Positions 9,508 to 20,214 of a stretch of 23,451 nt of DNA are shown here, in pieces. Made by a program: the position numbers and the translations under genes. The DNA is taken from NCBI GenBank assembly GCA_009801015.1, contig VHZZ01000070.1, positions 150,224 through 173,674 on the forward strand. Direction: 5' to 3'. Below the pieces are notes generated by a model. It saw nothing but the letters and a program-made list of their open reading frames with translations, was not told the origin of the DNA and searched no databases. This DNA is from Silene noctiflora. Lineage: Eukaryota; Streptophyta; Magnoliopsida; Caryophyllales; Caryophyllaceae. Within the stretch, counting starts at the first letter, position 1. Each line of letters opens with the position of its first letter.

Positions 9508-12500
9508 ATGGCGAATGTCGGACCACAATCACTGTCAATAAACGCGCCGCCATATGGTCACGGCGGCGCGTCGGCTAATCCTACCGGATCTCCGGTGAAC
9601 GTCGATCGGAAAATTATGCACTCCGCCGAACTTTATGTCCTCGACCTTAGCGTTCCTGAGCGCCGCGAAAACGCTCTTCTCGAACTTTCTAAGGTTAGAA
9701 TCTTAAAATTTCATGATTTAGGGTTTTTTTATTGATTGATTGATTGATTAATTGAGTTTTTAATTTGTTGTTGTTGTTGGATAGAAAAGAGAATTGTTTC
9801 AGGATTTGGCGCCGTTGCTGTGGAATTCGTTTGGTACAATTGCTGCTCTTTTACAGGTTTATGTCTTTCAATCTCTTGTTTTTGTAGCGCAATCAGATTT
9901 GTGGAAATTTACGCTTTGCTTTTGGCACAAATAGTTGGTTAGGTAGGAGGACCGTTAGTTAGTGTAGGAGTAGATGACTTAGGTTATGATACGGAGGAGA
10001 AACGATAAAGTCGTAGTTTCAAAATAATTTGAGGTCGGCTAAGAGGAATACTGTAAAATTAGTGGATGAATGTGTGTATGTAATTAGTATTATGATGAGT
10101 TAGGTAGGTAGGACTTAGGAGGACAATTAGTTGATGTAGGAGTAGATAACTTAGGTTATGATACGGAGGAGAACGGTAAAGTCATAGTTTCAAAATGATT
10201 TGAGGTCGGCTAAGAGGAATATTGTAAAATTAGTGGATGAATGTGTGTATGTAATTAGTCTTATGATGAGTGAGTATACAAAGTTGTTATCTTTGAACTG
10301 TAGGCGCTTGCTTTTGGCACAAATAGTAAGGATGAGAATTAGTTAGTGTAGAAGTAGGTAACTTGGGTTAGGATGACAATTGACAACGATGAAGTCGTAG
10401 TTCCGAAATGATTTGGGGTCAGCTAACAAGAATCATGTAAAATGAATGGATAAATGAGTTTGTAATTAGTGTGTTGATGAGCGAGTAAACAAAGATGCTG
10501 TCTTTGATTGTTGATTTAAAACATATTTTGTCATTTAAAATTTGAAGCAATTAGTAATTGAATTACCATTGTGGTTTTTGCATTTGTGCAATTTGGGGCG
10601 CTAACATGAATCATCCTTTGGAACTGTATTGTTGAGTGAGATGGGTTCATTTTACACCTGTTGATGAGTGAGATTGTATCGTAGGAGACTAACTCGTGGG
10701 GTTTATTAGGTGCATAAATGAAGCAGATGTATAGAACATGAGGGAGTATACAAAATTGCTGTCTTTTATTGTAAATTGAAAGCATATTATGTTATGTGAA
10801 AGTTGATGTAATTAGCACTTGCATTTCTTGCAAATTTTTTTTACTACTACTAGTAGTAATTTAGGTAATCATATTACATTGTTTGCATCACCAAAGCTTT
10901 ATCACCGCCCCCAATTCTAGTAGCTAGTAAGTATTGCAGATCGGTAAGTGATCAATCCTTCCTAGAGTAAATATAATTTCTTTTAAGCCACTGATCCAAC
11001 ATTCTTGTAAAAATCCTGTTTTGCAAATTGTGCTAGTGACTTTTGTCTACGATGAACCTGTTAGTCGCTAGAGTATACGAGTATGTGTTAAAATGTTAAA
11101 GAGAGAAAGGAAAATGGTAATAATAAGGGAAAGTGTTCAGTTGCAGTAGAGAAATTCGAAAATGTATTTCCTGAAGCGGTTTTTTTTTTCCTCGGGCATC
11201 AGGTCTTCCAATACTGGCTGAAAGCAGAGTCATAATGCTTGTGTGGTTTGTAGCTTTAACTTTGTAGGCAGATGCAAAGTACTCCCTACTCCTGAAGTGA
11301 GAGTCCAGATGAGCTAATTGTATAGTCATTTCTTGTAAATTTTAACTGGGAGAGGTTGTACATGAGGAACTTGTAGGGTTTAGTGCGCTCTGTTGTTTTT
11401 ATGAGTGTTGGACTTCAGATTCAGTTCAGGTTAGGGTGTTGTATTGTGGAACTGATAGCTTAAATAACATAGGTTTGCATCAATTGTTTGTAGATTTTAG
11501 TTGATGGTTGTATCATTTGTGGTTGCAGGAGATTGTCTCTATATACCCGGTGCTCTCACCTCCTAGCTTGAATCCAGCTCAATCCAACCGAGTTTGCAAT
11601 GCTCTTGCACTGCTTCAGGTTTGGCCTTTTCGAGCCCTAATGCTTGATGCCACCTGTCTAGTCATAATTTCTGCCTTCTATTTTTCTTTATTACTGCGTA
11701 CTTTATATTTAAGCTTGTTGATAGTTCTTATGCTTGAAAGATACCAGGCATGGAAGTAAATCTAAGTAGCTACCTTAACAAATTACCTGATAGCTTACTA
11801 GTACTATGACCTTATAACTTTTGTCATGCTATACGTATTGAGAACTCCTACCATGTCATTGCACCAAGGTGATGAAACAAGATGTATCCCTTGTCGTGGC
11901 TTGTAGTTTTAGTATCGGCTGCGACATCAATTCGCAGATGAGTTATCGAGGCTTTGGAGGTTACGACAATCATATTTTATTGCATTGGAGGCTATATTGG
12001 CCACATTTAGGAATATTGGTCCACGACACCTTAACCTAGATCATGACTGAACCAAGATTTAATACCGTGGTTGCTTCTTTACCTCTTGTTCGCACGTTAG
12101 CCCCATTTTGAGCAAAAAAGGTATTGCTCCCTACATGGAGTATTATGAAAGATAGAGATTAGTTTGCAAAAATAGTGTGCCTTAATTTTATGAGGTGTGA
12201 ACCTCATCTCTCTTATCACCTTGGTCTTGGCGGCGGGTCATGAGCTTGGAACAAGACGGGTTCCTTCTCATATAAAGTGTATCATTCTTTGATGGTATAT
12301 GTATACTACGTGAACATGCAATATAGAAACTATTGACACTAGGTTGTGGACTTGTGACAAGACGGATTCCTTCTCATATAAATCCAATCTAAAGCATATT
12401 AACATGCTTATTTGATATACGCCTTTTCCAGCTTCCATTTTCGTTGGAAATGCAAATCCCGTTTGCAGGTTTGAGCTTATGTTTGATCCATGGCGTTGGG

Positions 12501-15500
12501 TAAAATATTAAAATCAATAAGAATAACATCCTGCAGTAAATAAGGCTTAAGGTGTACATTTCTCCTAATTCATTAATTTCTGAATATTGTGCAGTGTGTG
12601 GCATCTCATCCTGACACTAGGATGCTATTCTTGAATGGTAAGTTTCTGTTTAGTACTCACATGGCTTTTATTTTCATCTATGGTTCAATACTTACACATG
12701 GATGTGCTTTTGTGTTTGTAATATGTTTCGCAACATTTTATGTAGTAGATGGTCCTCGTTCAAACTGTATACATCACATATTTATTCTCACTGGGGAAGC
12801 AAATCAGTATGGATCATGGTTACCGGATTCGCTTGGTACCCAACGAATCGCGAATCGTTAAAAGCGAATTTTATCAAGTTGCTTACTGAAAATACATATA
12901 ACACAAAGGTGTTTTGGCTAGTGCCTCATCCAAGGCGCGCTTTTTTTGAACTAAGATCACATTATGCTCTTGTGACTTCATTCTCTCAACCTTGTCTCCT
13001 ATCTTGTCTAATAAACAGTCTCCATTACATTCTAATAATGATTACATCCCACTAATCATGGCAATAACTGTGGTCTAGACTCCTACCATGTTTTTCGAGT
13101 TGTAGAAGTGTAAATAAGTTGCACTTCAGAACAAATTATTACTGTGATTTACGGTTAGTATTGAATGAAAACTCTCCTTGCAGCCCATATTCCGCTTTAT
13201 CTGTATCCTTTTCTCAATACAACAAGCAAATCCAGGCCATTTGAGTACTTGCGTCTAACAAGCTTGGGAGTCATTGGTGCACTAGTGAAGGTATGTTAAA
13301 AGTTGGTGTTTTCTGTCTTTATAACCGTACTTTCTGCACAACGTGGTATTTATTTATTCAATAAACTTTCTTTTTCTTCTGTACTCGTACGGGAACATGT
13401 GAGCTGGAGATATATTCTTAGCTAGAAACTTGTGTGTTGCTGCCTTGGGCACCTTTCTATTTACAACAATGAGACAAAGACTCACAATTCTTTGGCTATG
13501 GAATATGATGGAATAGATGTGAGGATTACCGAATTGTCAGTGCCTCTTATTTTATGAATGATCAGAGGTGTTTGTTACATTTTGGATAATATGAAAACAG
13601 CCGCTCCGTGTTTTCTTATACACTTGTCTAAGTCCATCCCCTTGTCACGCATATATATTTAACAGGAATGTTGTCTTTTTTATTGCTTGGGTGCCAGTAG
13701 TAGATTTTATTATAGGGCTGATGGCGGTTGTACTACTATCTCTACATCATGTTGTTTTCTTAACCAGAACTGACTTTGCAGGTTGACGATACAGAAGTTA
13801 TAAGTTTCCTCCTTTCAACAGAGATAATTCCGTTGTGCCTCCGCACTATGGAAATGGGCAGTGAATTGTCTAAAACAGTAAGTCCTACATTGTCCCTCTT
13901 TGACTTCTCCTATGACTTTGATAGTCAATAGTTAACCATCATTTTCTCATAAACAATACTCCATAGGCTACAGCTTATTCAAAAAGATAATATGAAAGTA
14001 GTTGTTTTGAAAATAGATGACATTTTTTGACATTGACATATATTTGGATAGATTAATGGTAAAAAACGACCGTTAATGTCTAAAGGGGCAAATAAAGGAG
14101 ATGACAACAGTATCATTGATTATTACACCTTTGGAAATGAGACTCTTTTAGTGCCCTATCTCATTCAACTCTCTATTTGTTCTCTCTCGCCTTCTGTATT
14201 TCACCATTTAGGCGCAGCATAATACTAGTACCCATTTTGTTATCTGTCCTCTTCCCGGCTTTTCTTTATGTCGCATTCTCACTTGTACACATTTGACAAG
14301 CATACGTAGCATTGCTAAAAAGACTTCGGAGCATACAAAGTCCTTTTTATAGCAGGTTTTATTTGAAATTTTTATTTTTGCTCATCTGTGTCTACTCACC
14401 TAAGATCTGTCTCTCATTTTGGAAACCTTAGAACCTGTTTAGTGAACTTAGGGTTTAAACATGATGGTTAGATCCTACAATTTACTGCGTTTAGACTATC
14501 ACTCTTGTTCACAAGTATGTCATGTGGAACTCAGTTTTTTTTCTGTATTTTTTTTTGGTGTGGGGTTTTTATTGATTAGCTTTTTGTTTCCATTTCCAGT
14601 GTAGCCAACACTCACTATTCCTTGGTTGTGGATTATTATAAGGCGTTTTTTTGTTGTTGTGTAGTTGAACTTTAAGCCATTCGATATTAGTGTCATGTCG
14701 ACACAATTTTCATCTATGTACATTTCACCTGTCATTTGCAAAGATCCTTGAGGCACTGCATAGATAGGCGTTGTTCATTGGTTCGCTTTTCTCTGCAGGT
14801 GGCCACATTTATAGTCCAGAAGATTCTTCTGGACGATGTGGGCTTGGATTACATTTGTACGACTGCAGAGCGGTTTTTTGCCGTTGGAAGAGTTCTGGCT
14901 AACATGGTCGCTGCATTGGCTGAGCAGCCTTCTTCACGCCTGCTGAAACATATCATCAGATGCTATCTACGACTGTCAGATAATCAAAAGTCAGTTGACT
15001 GAAGTTTGTGGCCTTGACCTCTTTGTTTGTGATTTTCGGATTATAATGGCCTTCATTTCGTATTTCCTGCAGAGCTTGTGATGCGCTAAGAACCTGCCTG
15101 CCAGATATGTTAAGAGACGGCTCCTTTTCTAGTTGTCTACGTGTAAGTTGTTCGACTCTTATTTTGCGTCTTCTTCGCTTTCCTGATATCTTAACAACAT
15201 AATGAAAACTGTAGCAGCTCACTGCATACACAACTAAAGTTCAGTCATATATTTTTGGCATTCTTTCTATTTGGATTAAACATGTTAAAAGTGATTTAAG
15301 CTCCTTTTGGTTTCCTTTAATGGTTTTCTAAAGAATCTGATTTACTCTTTCTCAATGTAAAATGTTTATTTATTACAGTAGAAAACTAAGTTCTAAATAA
15401 AAAAATTGTTTGGCTGTACGGGGAAAATGAAAAGGAGACAGAGGTGGATGAGAGATTTTGAATGTTGTTTTTACAATGAGAAAGTGAGTTCTTGGGAGGA

Positions 15501-16563
15501 AATTGATTTTTTTCCCCCCTGCATGTTCCCCTTCTCCCCTTCATACAACAAAATAAAGGAGAAATTGGGAAAACCATTTCAGTGTAATGTTTTCCTCCAA
15601 ACCTAAGAGGGCTGTGGCTCGAACTCAAGAACGATGTTTACTATACAAGTGTGTCCAGGTCATCAGACTGTTTTGTCGTCGTTTGTTTTGATAGTTCGAT
15701 GTTCAATCCTTGGTATGCGAATCGGTTTGAGTGTGTTCTAATATGACGCTTAAAATATATGTAACGAACATTCTACAACAGCGTATTATATATGGATATT
15801 GTGGATATGTTGTGTATTGATAGAAGAATTATAAACAATGGTTTGGTGAAGGGCCAAATTTAGTTGCTTGCATTGAAAAACCTGGAAACATAATACTTAC
15901 GATATTGGTGGTGGGTGCTGAACTGCTTTTTTGTCTAGGCTATGTCTAGATGCTTGTAATTTGTCGAGCATGTATTTAAGAGATCGTATAGTATAGTGGA
16001 TTTGTCTTTTGTTATTAGAGGACTGGTAATATTCACTGAACCACAGAAGGCGGTCATTAGGTTTCCTATGGTTGGAATGGCGGTAAGGAGTAGGGGAATT
16101 TCCATCTACCCGAATACCTTGTTGGTCGGTCGACTCTGTATATTCACACGTCTCTTGATTTGTAGTTTCAGCGTTATTTTGTCTTCCTAACCTGTCAATC
16201 AAACTAGCTTGCCGCTTCTGAGCATGGTATTCTCAAACAACTAGGGGTTTGATAACAACACCATGGTATTTTTTTCCTCCATTAGCTTGGAGGAAGCTAT
16301 TTGTATTTCTTTACCAAGAATCGATAATTGCTGCATACATTTGATCCCCGTATCTCACCATAGACAAGATTGCAGGCGTCTTTGAGGCACTATGTAATGT
16401 GATACTCTGTAGTAGAATACCAACTTTAACATGCCATCCATAATTGTAATTTCAGGAAGATACAACTACAAAAAGATGGCTTCAACAATTGCTTCACAAT
16501 GTCGGAGGGCCTCGAGTTACATTCCCAACCGGAGCTGGATTTGAGCATATGTTTGTAAACTAA
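9508..16563 (+). CDS. CCR4-NOT complex subunit 9 (CNOT9/CAF40/Rcd1 family), nine exons
   Basis: Spliced exons: 9508-9693, 9785-9856, 11529-11618, 12595-12637, 13184-13290, 13782-13877, 14799-14989, 15073-15142, 16456-16563. They join in frame to 963 nt, a 320-residue protein, close to the usual plant length. All introns are GT-AG. The family forms an armadillo-repeat subunit of the CCR4-NOT deadenylase that binds the NOT1 scaffold and peptide motifs of RNA-binding proteins, promoting mRNA deadenylation and translational repression. Rcd1 hallmarks run in order: [106 protein letters not shown] and [11 protein letters not shown]. The conserved core spans about residues 36-302. It is preceded by a polar N-terminal tail and followed by a short plant-type tail (…[12 protein letters not shown]…). 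The donor after exon 7 is GTCAGT, slightly atypical. Nothing is broken or missing. Confidence 0.95.
9857..11528 (+). other. Large second intron of the CNOT9 gene
   Basis: This 1672-base intron begins GTTTATG and ends TTGCAG. Its first half is filled by a tandem repeat (about 9917-10830). The second half is AT-rich and holds no recognised gene or element. Both flanking exons keep phase 0. Confidence 0.9.
9917..10830. repeat. Intronic tandem repeat, about 170-210-bp unit, roughly 3.5 copies
   Basis: The landmark GTAGGAGTAGAT (or a one-base variant) begins at 9964, 10136 and 10348. Each is followed by ACTTAGGTTA, AAAGTCGTAGTTTC or similar, TTTGAGGTCGGCTAA, TGTAAAAT and TGTAATTAGT..TATGATGAG. 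The module GCTTTTGGCACAAATAG precedes copies 1 and 3, near 9917 and 10310. Copies 1 and 2 are nearly identical over about 170 bp; copy 3 is more diverged. A fourth partial copy, with the TGAGTGAG / GTATACAAA.TTGCTGTCTTT tail, lies at about 10640-10830. Boundaries are by eye. Confidence 0.8.
11619..12594 (+). other. Third intron of the CNOT9 gene, with a 26-bp direct repeat
   Basis: The intron is 976 bases long. A 26-bp sequence containing CAAGACGG and CTTCTCATATAAA occurs at 12251-12276 and 12357-12382 with one mismatch, 106 bases apart. Nothing else recognised. Confidence 0.85.
12638..14798 (+). other. Introns 4, 5 and 6 of the CNOT9 gene, between short exons
   Basis: The introns are 12638-13183 (546 bases), 13291-13781 (491) and 13878-14798 (921), separated by exons 5 and 6. 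They are T-rich, begin GTAAG or GTATG and end CAG. I see no gene, RNA or clear mobile element inside them. Confidence 0.85.
15143..16455 (+). other. Last intron of the CNOT9 gene
   Basis: The intron is 1313 bases long, beginning GTAAGTT and ending TTTCAG. Open frames within it (for example 15406-15606, and 15897-16202 on the other strand) have no recognisable protein features. Correct joining of exon 8 to exon 9 (…[13 protein letters not shown]…) across it is strongly supported by family conservation. Confidence 0.88.
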
Positions 16564-17005
16564 GCAAATTACATACCATAGGAAAGCTTTGCAGTGGACA
16601 TCAAGCCGATGATAAATTCCTATCATGGCTCGGTCTTGTAAGTCAGCAACAACTACAATGCCATCCATATTCGCAAATCCATCAAGAAGAAAACCGCAAG
16701 GAGAGTTCAGGGCTATCACTGCGGTTTTCTGCTAGCTTGTTACTCAATTGTACTATGCAATTAGTATTTAATTAGTCGGTTAGAAGCCCCTTGTGACATA
16801 GCTGTAATTTATTCATGTGAATTTACTTTCACCCGGGTAAGTACTTTATTTTCCGCTGTTTAAAAAGTTCTTATTTATCAATTAACTCTTCTGTAAGGTA
16901 CTTGTAGGAGTTGTATCTGGGGTGAAGTTTTTAGTGTCGCCATATGGAATTATCTTTTGTAAAATGTCAAGGATGAAATAAAAAGCAGTCGCCTTTTGTC
17001 AATTT
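16564..17005 (+). other. Probable 3' UTR of the CNOT9 gene with poly(A) signal
   Basis: The region follows the TAA stop. The only clear AATAAA found is at 16977-16982, about 415 bases after the stop, so cleavage near 17000 is plausible. A perfect 11-bp stem-loop lies within it. The UTR end is inferred; no transcript evidence is available. Confidence 0.5.
16688..16730 (+). other. Perfect 11-bp stem-loop in the CNOT9 3' UTR
   Basis: AGAAAACCGCA (16688-16698) pairs fully with TGCGGTTTTCT (16720-16730) around a 21-base loop. It starts 125 bases after the stop codon. No function is known to me. Confidence 0.6.
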
Positions 17006-17199
17006 CGGTTATATTTACTATCCTTAATAATGTTTTTCGACATTTGTCTCACCAAATGAGGCGGTGTGTACGAGCAGGTTTGTGACTCGAAACTAGTTAT
17101 GTATCCCTATTAGTTGCCCACTATTGATCGATTCCAATGCAAGTTTTTTTTTTTGTTTTTTTCGGTACAGACCGTTTTTTCTTGTAGGAGTATAAGATA

Positions 17200-17278
17200 T
17201 TCTCTTCATCTCGATCATTTATTTACTTCTTTTTTTAATTATGGAGGGGAAGAATTATTGGAACGGGGACTCGGGGAG
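17200..17278. mobile_element. Short, degraded Stowaway-like MITE remnant
   Basis: The left end TTCTCTTCATCTCGATCATT and the right end, which read in reverse starts CTCCCCGAGTCCCCGTTCC, resemble the usual CTCCCTCCGTCYCAATCATT terminus. TA flanks both sides (17198-17199 and 17279-17280). Only 79 bases remain. The call rests on terminus similarity and TA flanks. Confidence 0.4.
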
Positions 17279-17304
17279 TATACTTAAAACTAGTAGACAT
17301 TGGA

Positions 17305-17530
17305 AGGGGGCCATTCGGGTCGGGCCATTTTAGATTGGATCATTTTCGGGTCAAAAATTTACCCAATAACTCCGGATCAGTCATTTCGGGTCAGGATTTG
17401 CGTTAAAGAAGCCACTTCAGGTTACTTTGCGTCTATCAGGCCATTTCGTATCATTTTCAGTCGGGTCATTTCGGGTCCAGTCACTTCATGTTTATCGGGT
17501 CAAGTTCGGGCCGCACTATTCAGGACATTT
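17305..17530. repeat. Degenerate minisatellite of a CGGGTCATTT-type unit
   Basis: Words such as CGGGTC, GGGTCATTTCGGGTC, GGCCATTT and AGTCATTTC recur about every 10-20 bases through this G/T-rich stretch. It stands out from the AT-rich surroundings. The open frame at 17300-17716 is a by-product of this composition, not a gene. Confidence 0.6.
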
Positions 17531-17781
17531 TCAACTCCCATGCCAGCCGTGGCGATCGCCCCTGTTAGCCCCCTAAATCCGTTACTATGGACCAACCTTA
17601 TCGAGTCGAGACATTCAAATTGGATCAGCTTTAATTTGTTATGTCCACTTAAAAGTCAAAATAAAATACCTTTAACAAATTTGTACTCGTTCAGTTGGTC
17701 TATGTTAACATGCTAGATTGCTAGGTACGATAATTAAGACATAGGCCTCATGTGTAAAGCCCTAATTTATGCAAAATACTA

Positions 17782-17986
17782 CTCCCTTCCCGGTCATTTG
17801 TTATCCTTTGGTTTTGGCACAAAGACCAAGGAAAGAGGAGGGAGCCAATTATAACATGACAAGTGGACTAAATTAAAGGTGAAAGATCAAATTACTCATC
17901 AAATGCAATCCTAAAATAGAAAGGACAATAAATGACTGAGACACCTCAAAATGGAAAAGGACAACAAATGACCGAGACGGAGGGAG
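17782..17986 (-). mobile_element. Stowaway-like MITE, copy A (205 bp)
   Basis: Termini are CTCCCTTCCCGGTCATTTG and, on the reverse strand, CTCCCTCCGTCTCGGTCATT, with an imperfect TIR of about 28 bp. TA duplications are at 17780-17781 and 17987-17988. The interior matches the element at 18222-18428 in reverse orientation, including CCATTTTGAGGTGTCTC and CTTTCTATTTTA. It is non-autonomous. The strand given is relative to that second copy. Confidence 0.82.
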
Positions 17987-18221
17987 TAGATTTGTTGGGT
18001 CAAGTCTTCCATGTGATACAACCCGAATATCATGGGGCTACTTCACTTTTTTAGGTTTTCAAGTTAACAATTTTTGTAGTAGAAATTAAGGTTTTGAGCT
18101 CTTTTTTAGATGCCTTCCTTCTAAATTATGCTATCGTAAATCTATGTATAATTATACTTGCATTGGGTGTTACTTTATTGACTTTTCATCTATTGCATTA
18201 ATAGTTTAATAGTATTATATA

Positions 18222-18428
18222 CTTTCTCTGTCCCAGCGATTTGTTATCCTATTCCATTTTGAGGTGTCTCGGTCATTTGTTGTCCTTTCTATTTTAAGAA
18301 TGAACTTGATGAACAATTTGATCATTCACACTCAATTTATTTCATTTGTCATTTGTAATTGTCCCCTTCTTTTTTCCTTGATCTTTGTGCTAAAATCAAA
18401 GAACAATAATTGTTCGGAACGGAGGGAG
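18222..18428 (+). mobile_element. Stowaway-like MITE, copy B (207 bp), inverted relative to copy A
   Basis: The left end CTTTCTCTGTCCCAGCGATT is somewhat decayed; the right end reads CTCCCTCCGTTCCGAACAAT in reverse. TA is at 18220-18221 and 18429-18430. The interior aligns with the reverse complement of copy A over its whole length, apart from substitutions and small indels. Confidence 0.8.
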
Positions 18429-18826
18429 TATGTGTTAATGGTTTGTTAAGCAACTAATTATGTTCACATTTTCATGTATATGTGCTTTTTGCTTGATGAC
18501 TCCATGTTTAACTACCTCATAAATAAAAAGGATGCTAGATACAAATTCAGGTGGAAGACGGTCTTATATAAGAAGTTTGTAAAATAATTTATAATAACTA
18601 ATTTTTACATTTAATAAGTGACGATATTTGTATTAACATATTCATTTTACATTATGCCTTATTTAAGAATCTTGTTAAATTAAAGAAGGTCAAAATAAAT
18701 TACCATGTCATAAATTGTGTATTGTATTGCATGTAGGAAATATAATTAAACATGTAATATTGGAAAATAAATCATTTAGGGTTCATATATATGACTAGTT
18801 ATTTTCAAAATACAATTTAATTTTAG

Positions 18827-18860
18827 TTGGTCGCTAATTTACGACTAAATTAGCGACCAA
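18827..18860. repeat. Perfect 15-bp inverted repeat with 4-base loop
   Basis: TTGGTCGCTAATTTA (18827-18841), loop CGAC, then TAAATTAGCGACCAA (18846-18860). A further partial copy, AATTTAGCGA, follows at about 18866. Words of the TTAGCGACC type are common in subterminal repeats of plant DNA transposons, so this may be a transposon-end remnant. That origin is an inference. Confidence 0.7.
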
Positions 18861-19443
18861 TCTAATTTAGCGATTGAGCTTACATCGACCAAATAATAGT
18901 AGTTGGGCCATAACCATTTTTTTTACCGAAATGGTTTAAATACGATTCACAACACTTAGAAATCGTATCCTAAACCCTTTTCAAACCCTATAAAAGAGGT
19001 GAAACGAAGGTGGAGTAGTAATGGTTCGGGATTACGTTGATGTAATAAAGCAACATGACTCATTGATCAAATTTTACACTTCGTACCCATCAAAATACTT
19101 ACGATAAAAATTATTATACTCCGTAATAGTTAAAGAACTAATTATCAATTTCCAACAATAATATATATACCAAGTTACAATATAATTCCGCATACATAAT
19201 ACAAAATAGACTAATCCTTATAACACCACAATTAAATATATATTTCTTACCACAACTTATTCCCAAAAAGTTTGTGACATGCATAAACAATAATAATATT
19301 ACAACTTAAATTAGAGAAATTTAAATTCCACATTCTCGTATAAATCAAACAAGTTTACGTATACTATGTATAATTAATAATTCGGATCCAAATTCAAAAA
19401 TAAAAACAATAATAATCCACCATTAAAATGTATAATGTGGCCC

Positions 19444-19449
19444 TTTATT
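19444..19449 (-). terminator. Candidate poly(A) signal of the STIG1-like gene
   Basis: It reads AATAAA on the minus strand, 48 bases past the TAA stop. Position and sequence fit; use is not shown. Confidence 0.5.
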
Positions 19450-19496
19450 GCATGGTGATAAATTTACGTATAAATTAGACGAACCTCATGAAATTA

Positions 19497-19982
19497 TTAA
19501 GCATAATCACACAATCCATAGATGCAGTATTGCCCAGACAAACACTTATTGTCGCAACTTCCGCAAAACCTTGGATCATAAGATAAATCCACACATTGTC
19601 CTCTACAACAATGTTGTGTATACCTACACTTATTTTTGCAAGCTCCACAATTCTTGTCGTCTTCACTGAGATCGATACACTTGTTGTTACAACATGTCGC
19701 ATTTGCACCATATAAAGCTTGGTTGTTACAAACCTCATTGTCTTTGTGGCAGTGGTCTGCGGCATTAGGGTTCCTTCCAGAGGCTTTGGGATCGGCTTGA
19801 GCTAGGAACCGGCTCACCCTTCTGGAGGGGAGTTGCAAATGTGGCTCATCATTTGAGTCAACATTTTTTTCATGGCTCAGGGTCAGGGTCTGAGACAGGG
19901 AGGTGAAAGCGATGATCATTGCTAGGGTGGTAGCGATCAGGAAGACGACCTGGATCGTCTTCCTCATCGTTGTTGAAGCCAT
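19497..19982 (-). CDS. STIG1-like secreted cysteine-rich protein
   Basis: The intronless frame gives 161 residues from the ATG at 19982, which sits in a good plant context (ATGGCT). The only in-frame initiator upstream in the open frame is a TTG. Residues about 10-30 are hydrophobic ([15 protein letters not shown]), a signal peptide. A variable linker follows with RRVSRFLAQ, then NPNAADHC, the usual entry to the STIG1 domain. Residues 78-158 carry 16 cysteines. They include two internal repeats of the form CC..xC(I/V)DLS.D...CG.C.NKC (97-119 and 125-147), ending in [14 protein letters not shown]1-family proteins are extracellular; the founding members act at the stigma and in pollen-tube growth, while others are expressed elsewhere. 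This gene's tissue and partner are not shown by sequence. A second family member lies upstream at 23321-23451, same strand. Confidence 0.93.
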   Translation of the reverse strand: MASTTMRKTIQVVFLIATTLAMIIAFTSLSQTLTLSHEKNVDSNDEPHLQLPSRRVSRFLAQADPKASGRNPNAADHCHKDNEVCNNQALYGANATCCNNKCIDLSEDDKNCGACKNKCRYTQHCCRGQCVDLSYDPRFCGSCDNKCLSGQYCIYGLCDYA

Positions 19983-20052
19983 AATTGATTTTGACAATGC
20001 TAAAGATGGGTAGGGATATATTTTTGATTTTTTTTGTTCTTTTTTTCTTGTT

Positions 20053-20073
20053 GGAGGAGGAGGAGGAGGAGGG
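20053..20073 (-). repeat. CCT microsatellite in the STIG1-like 5' leader
   Basis: A short GGA run on the plus strand (CCT on the transcript) lies between the probable TATA box and the start codon. CT-rich leaders are common in plant 5' UTRs. Confidence 0.6.
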
Positions 20074-20108
20074 TGTTGTTTGAAGAGTTGTGTAGGGAGA
20101 ATGAGAGG

Positions 20109-20114
20109 TTTATA
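20109..20114 (-). promoter_or_regulatory. TATA box of the STIG1-like gene
   Basis: On the minus strand the sequence reads CCCCTATAAACCTCTCATTC, a classic plant TATA context about 127 bases before the ATG. A start near 20080 would give a leader of about 100 bases. Confidence 0.6.
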
Positions 20115-20214
20115 GGGGAATAAAGGGAAAGAGTTGACCCAAATAATGTGGTTAATAAGTTAATTAAAAGGGTAATTATTAAGTAATAATATGATATTAG
20201 GGTTAATAATTCCA

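Larger units (their letters stand above)
18429..19496. other. AT-rich spacer downstream of the STIG1-like gene
   Basis: No gene is seen. The stretch holds a perfect inverted repeat at 18827-18860. The motif GACGGTCTTATATAAGA near 18558 has a related inverted form near 20680. TTTATT at 19444-19449 reads AATAAA on the minus strand and is the likely poly(A) signal of the STIG1-like gene. Confidence 0.5.

Noticed and set aside
14736..15002. 88-residue open frame treated as a separate gene
   Set aside because: It is exon 7 of the CNOT9 gene read with intron sequence at both ends.
15250..15610. Possible MITE in CNOT9 intron 8, from loosely matching GGTTTCC/GGAAAACC ends
   Set aside because: Termini match poorly and no target duplication is visible.
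17300..17716. 138-residue open frame
   Set aside because: It lies in the CGGGTCATTT minisatellite; the frame stays open because of repeat composition.
19475..19765. Alternative minus-strand frame overlapping the STIG1-like gene
   Set aside because: It is a shifted frame of the same locus; the 161-residue frame has the signal peptide and all 16 cysteines.
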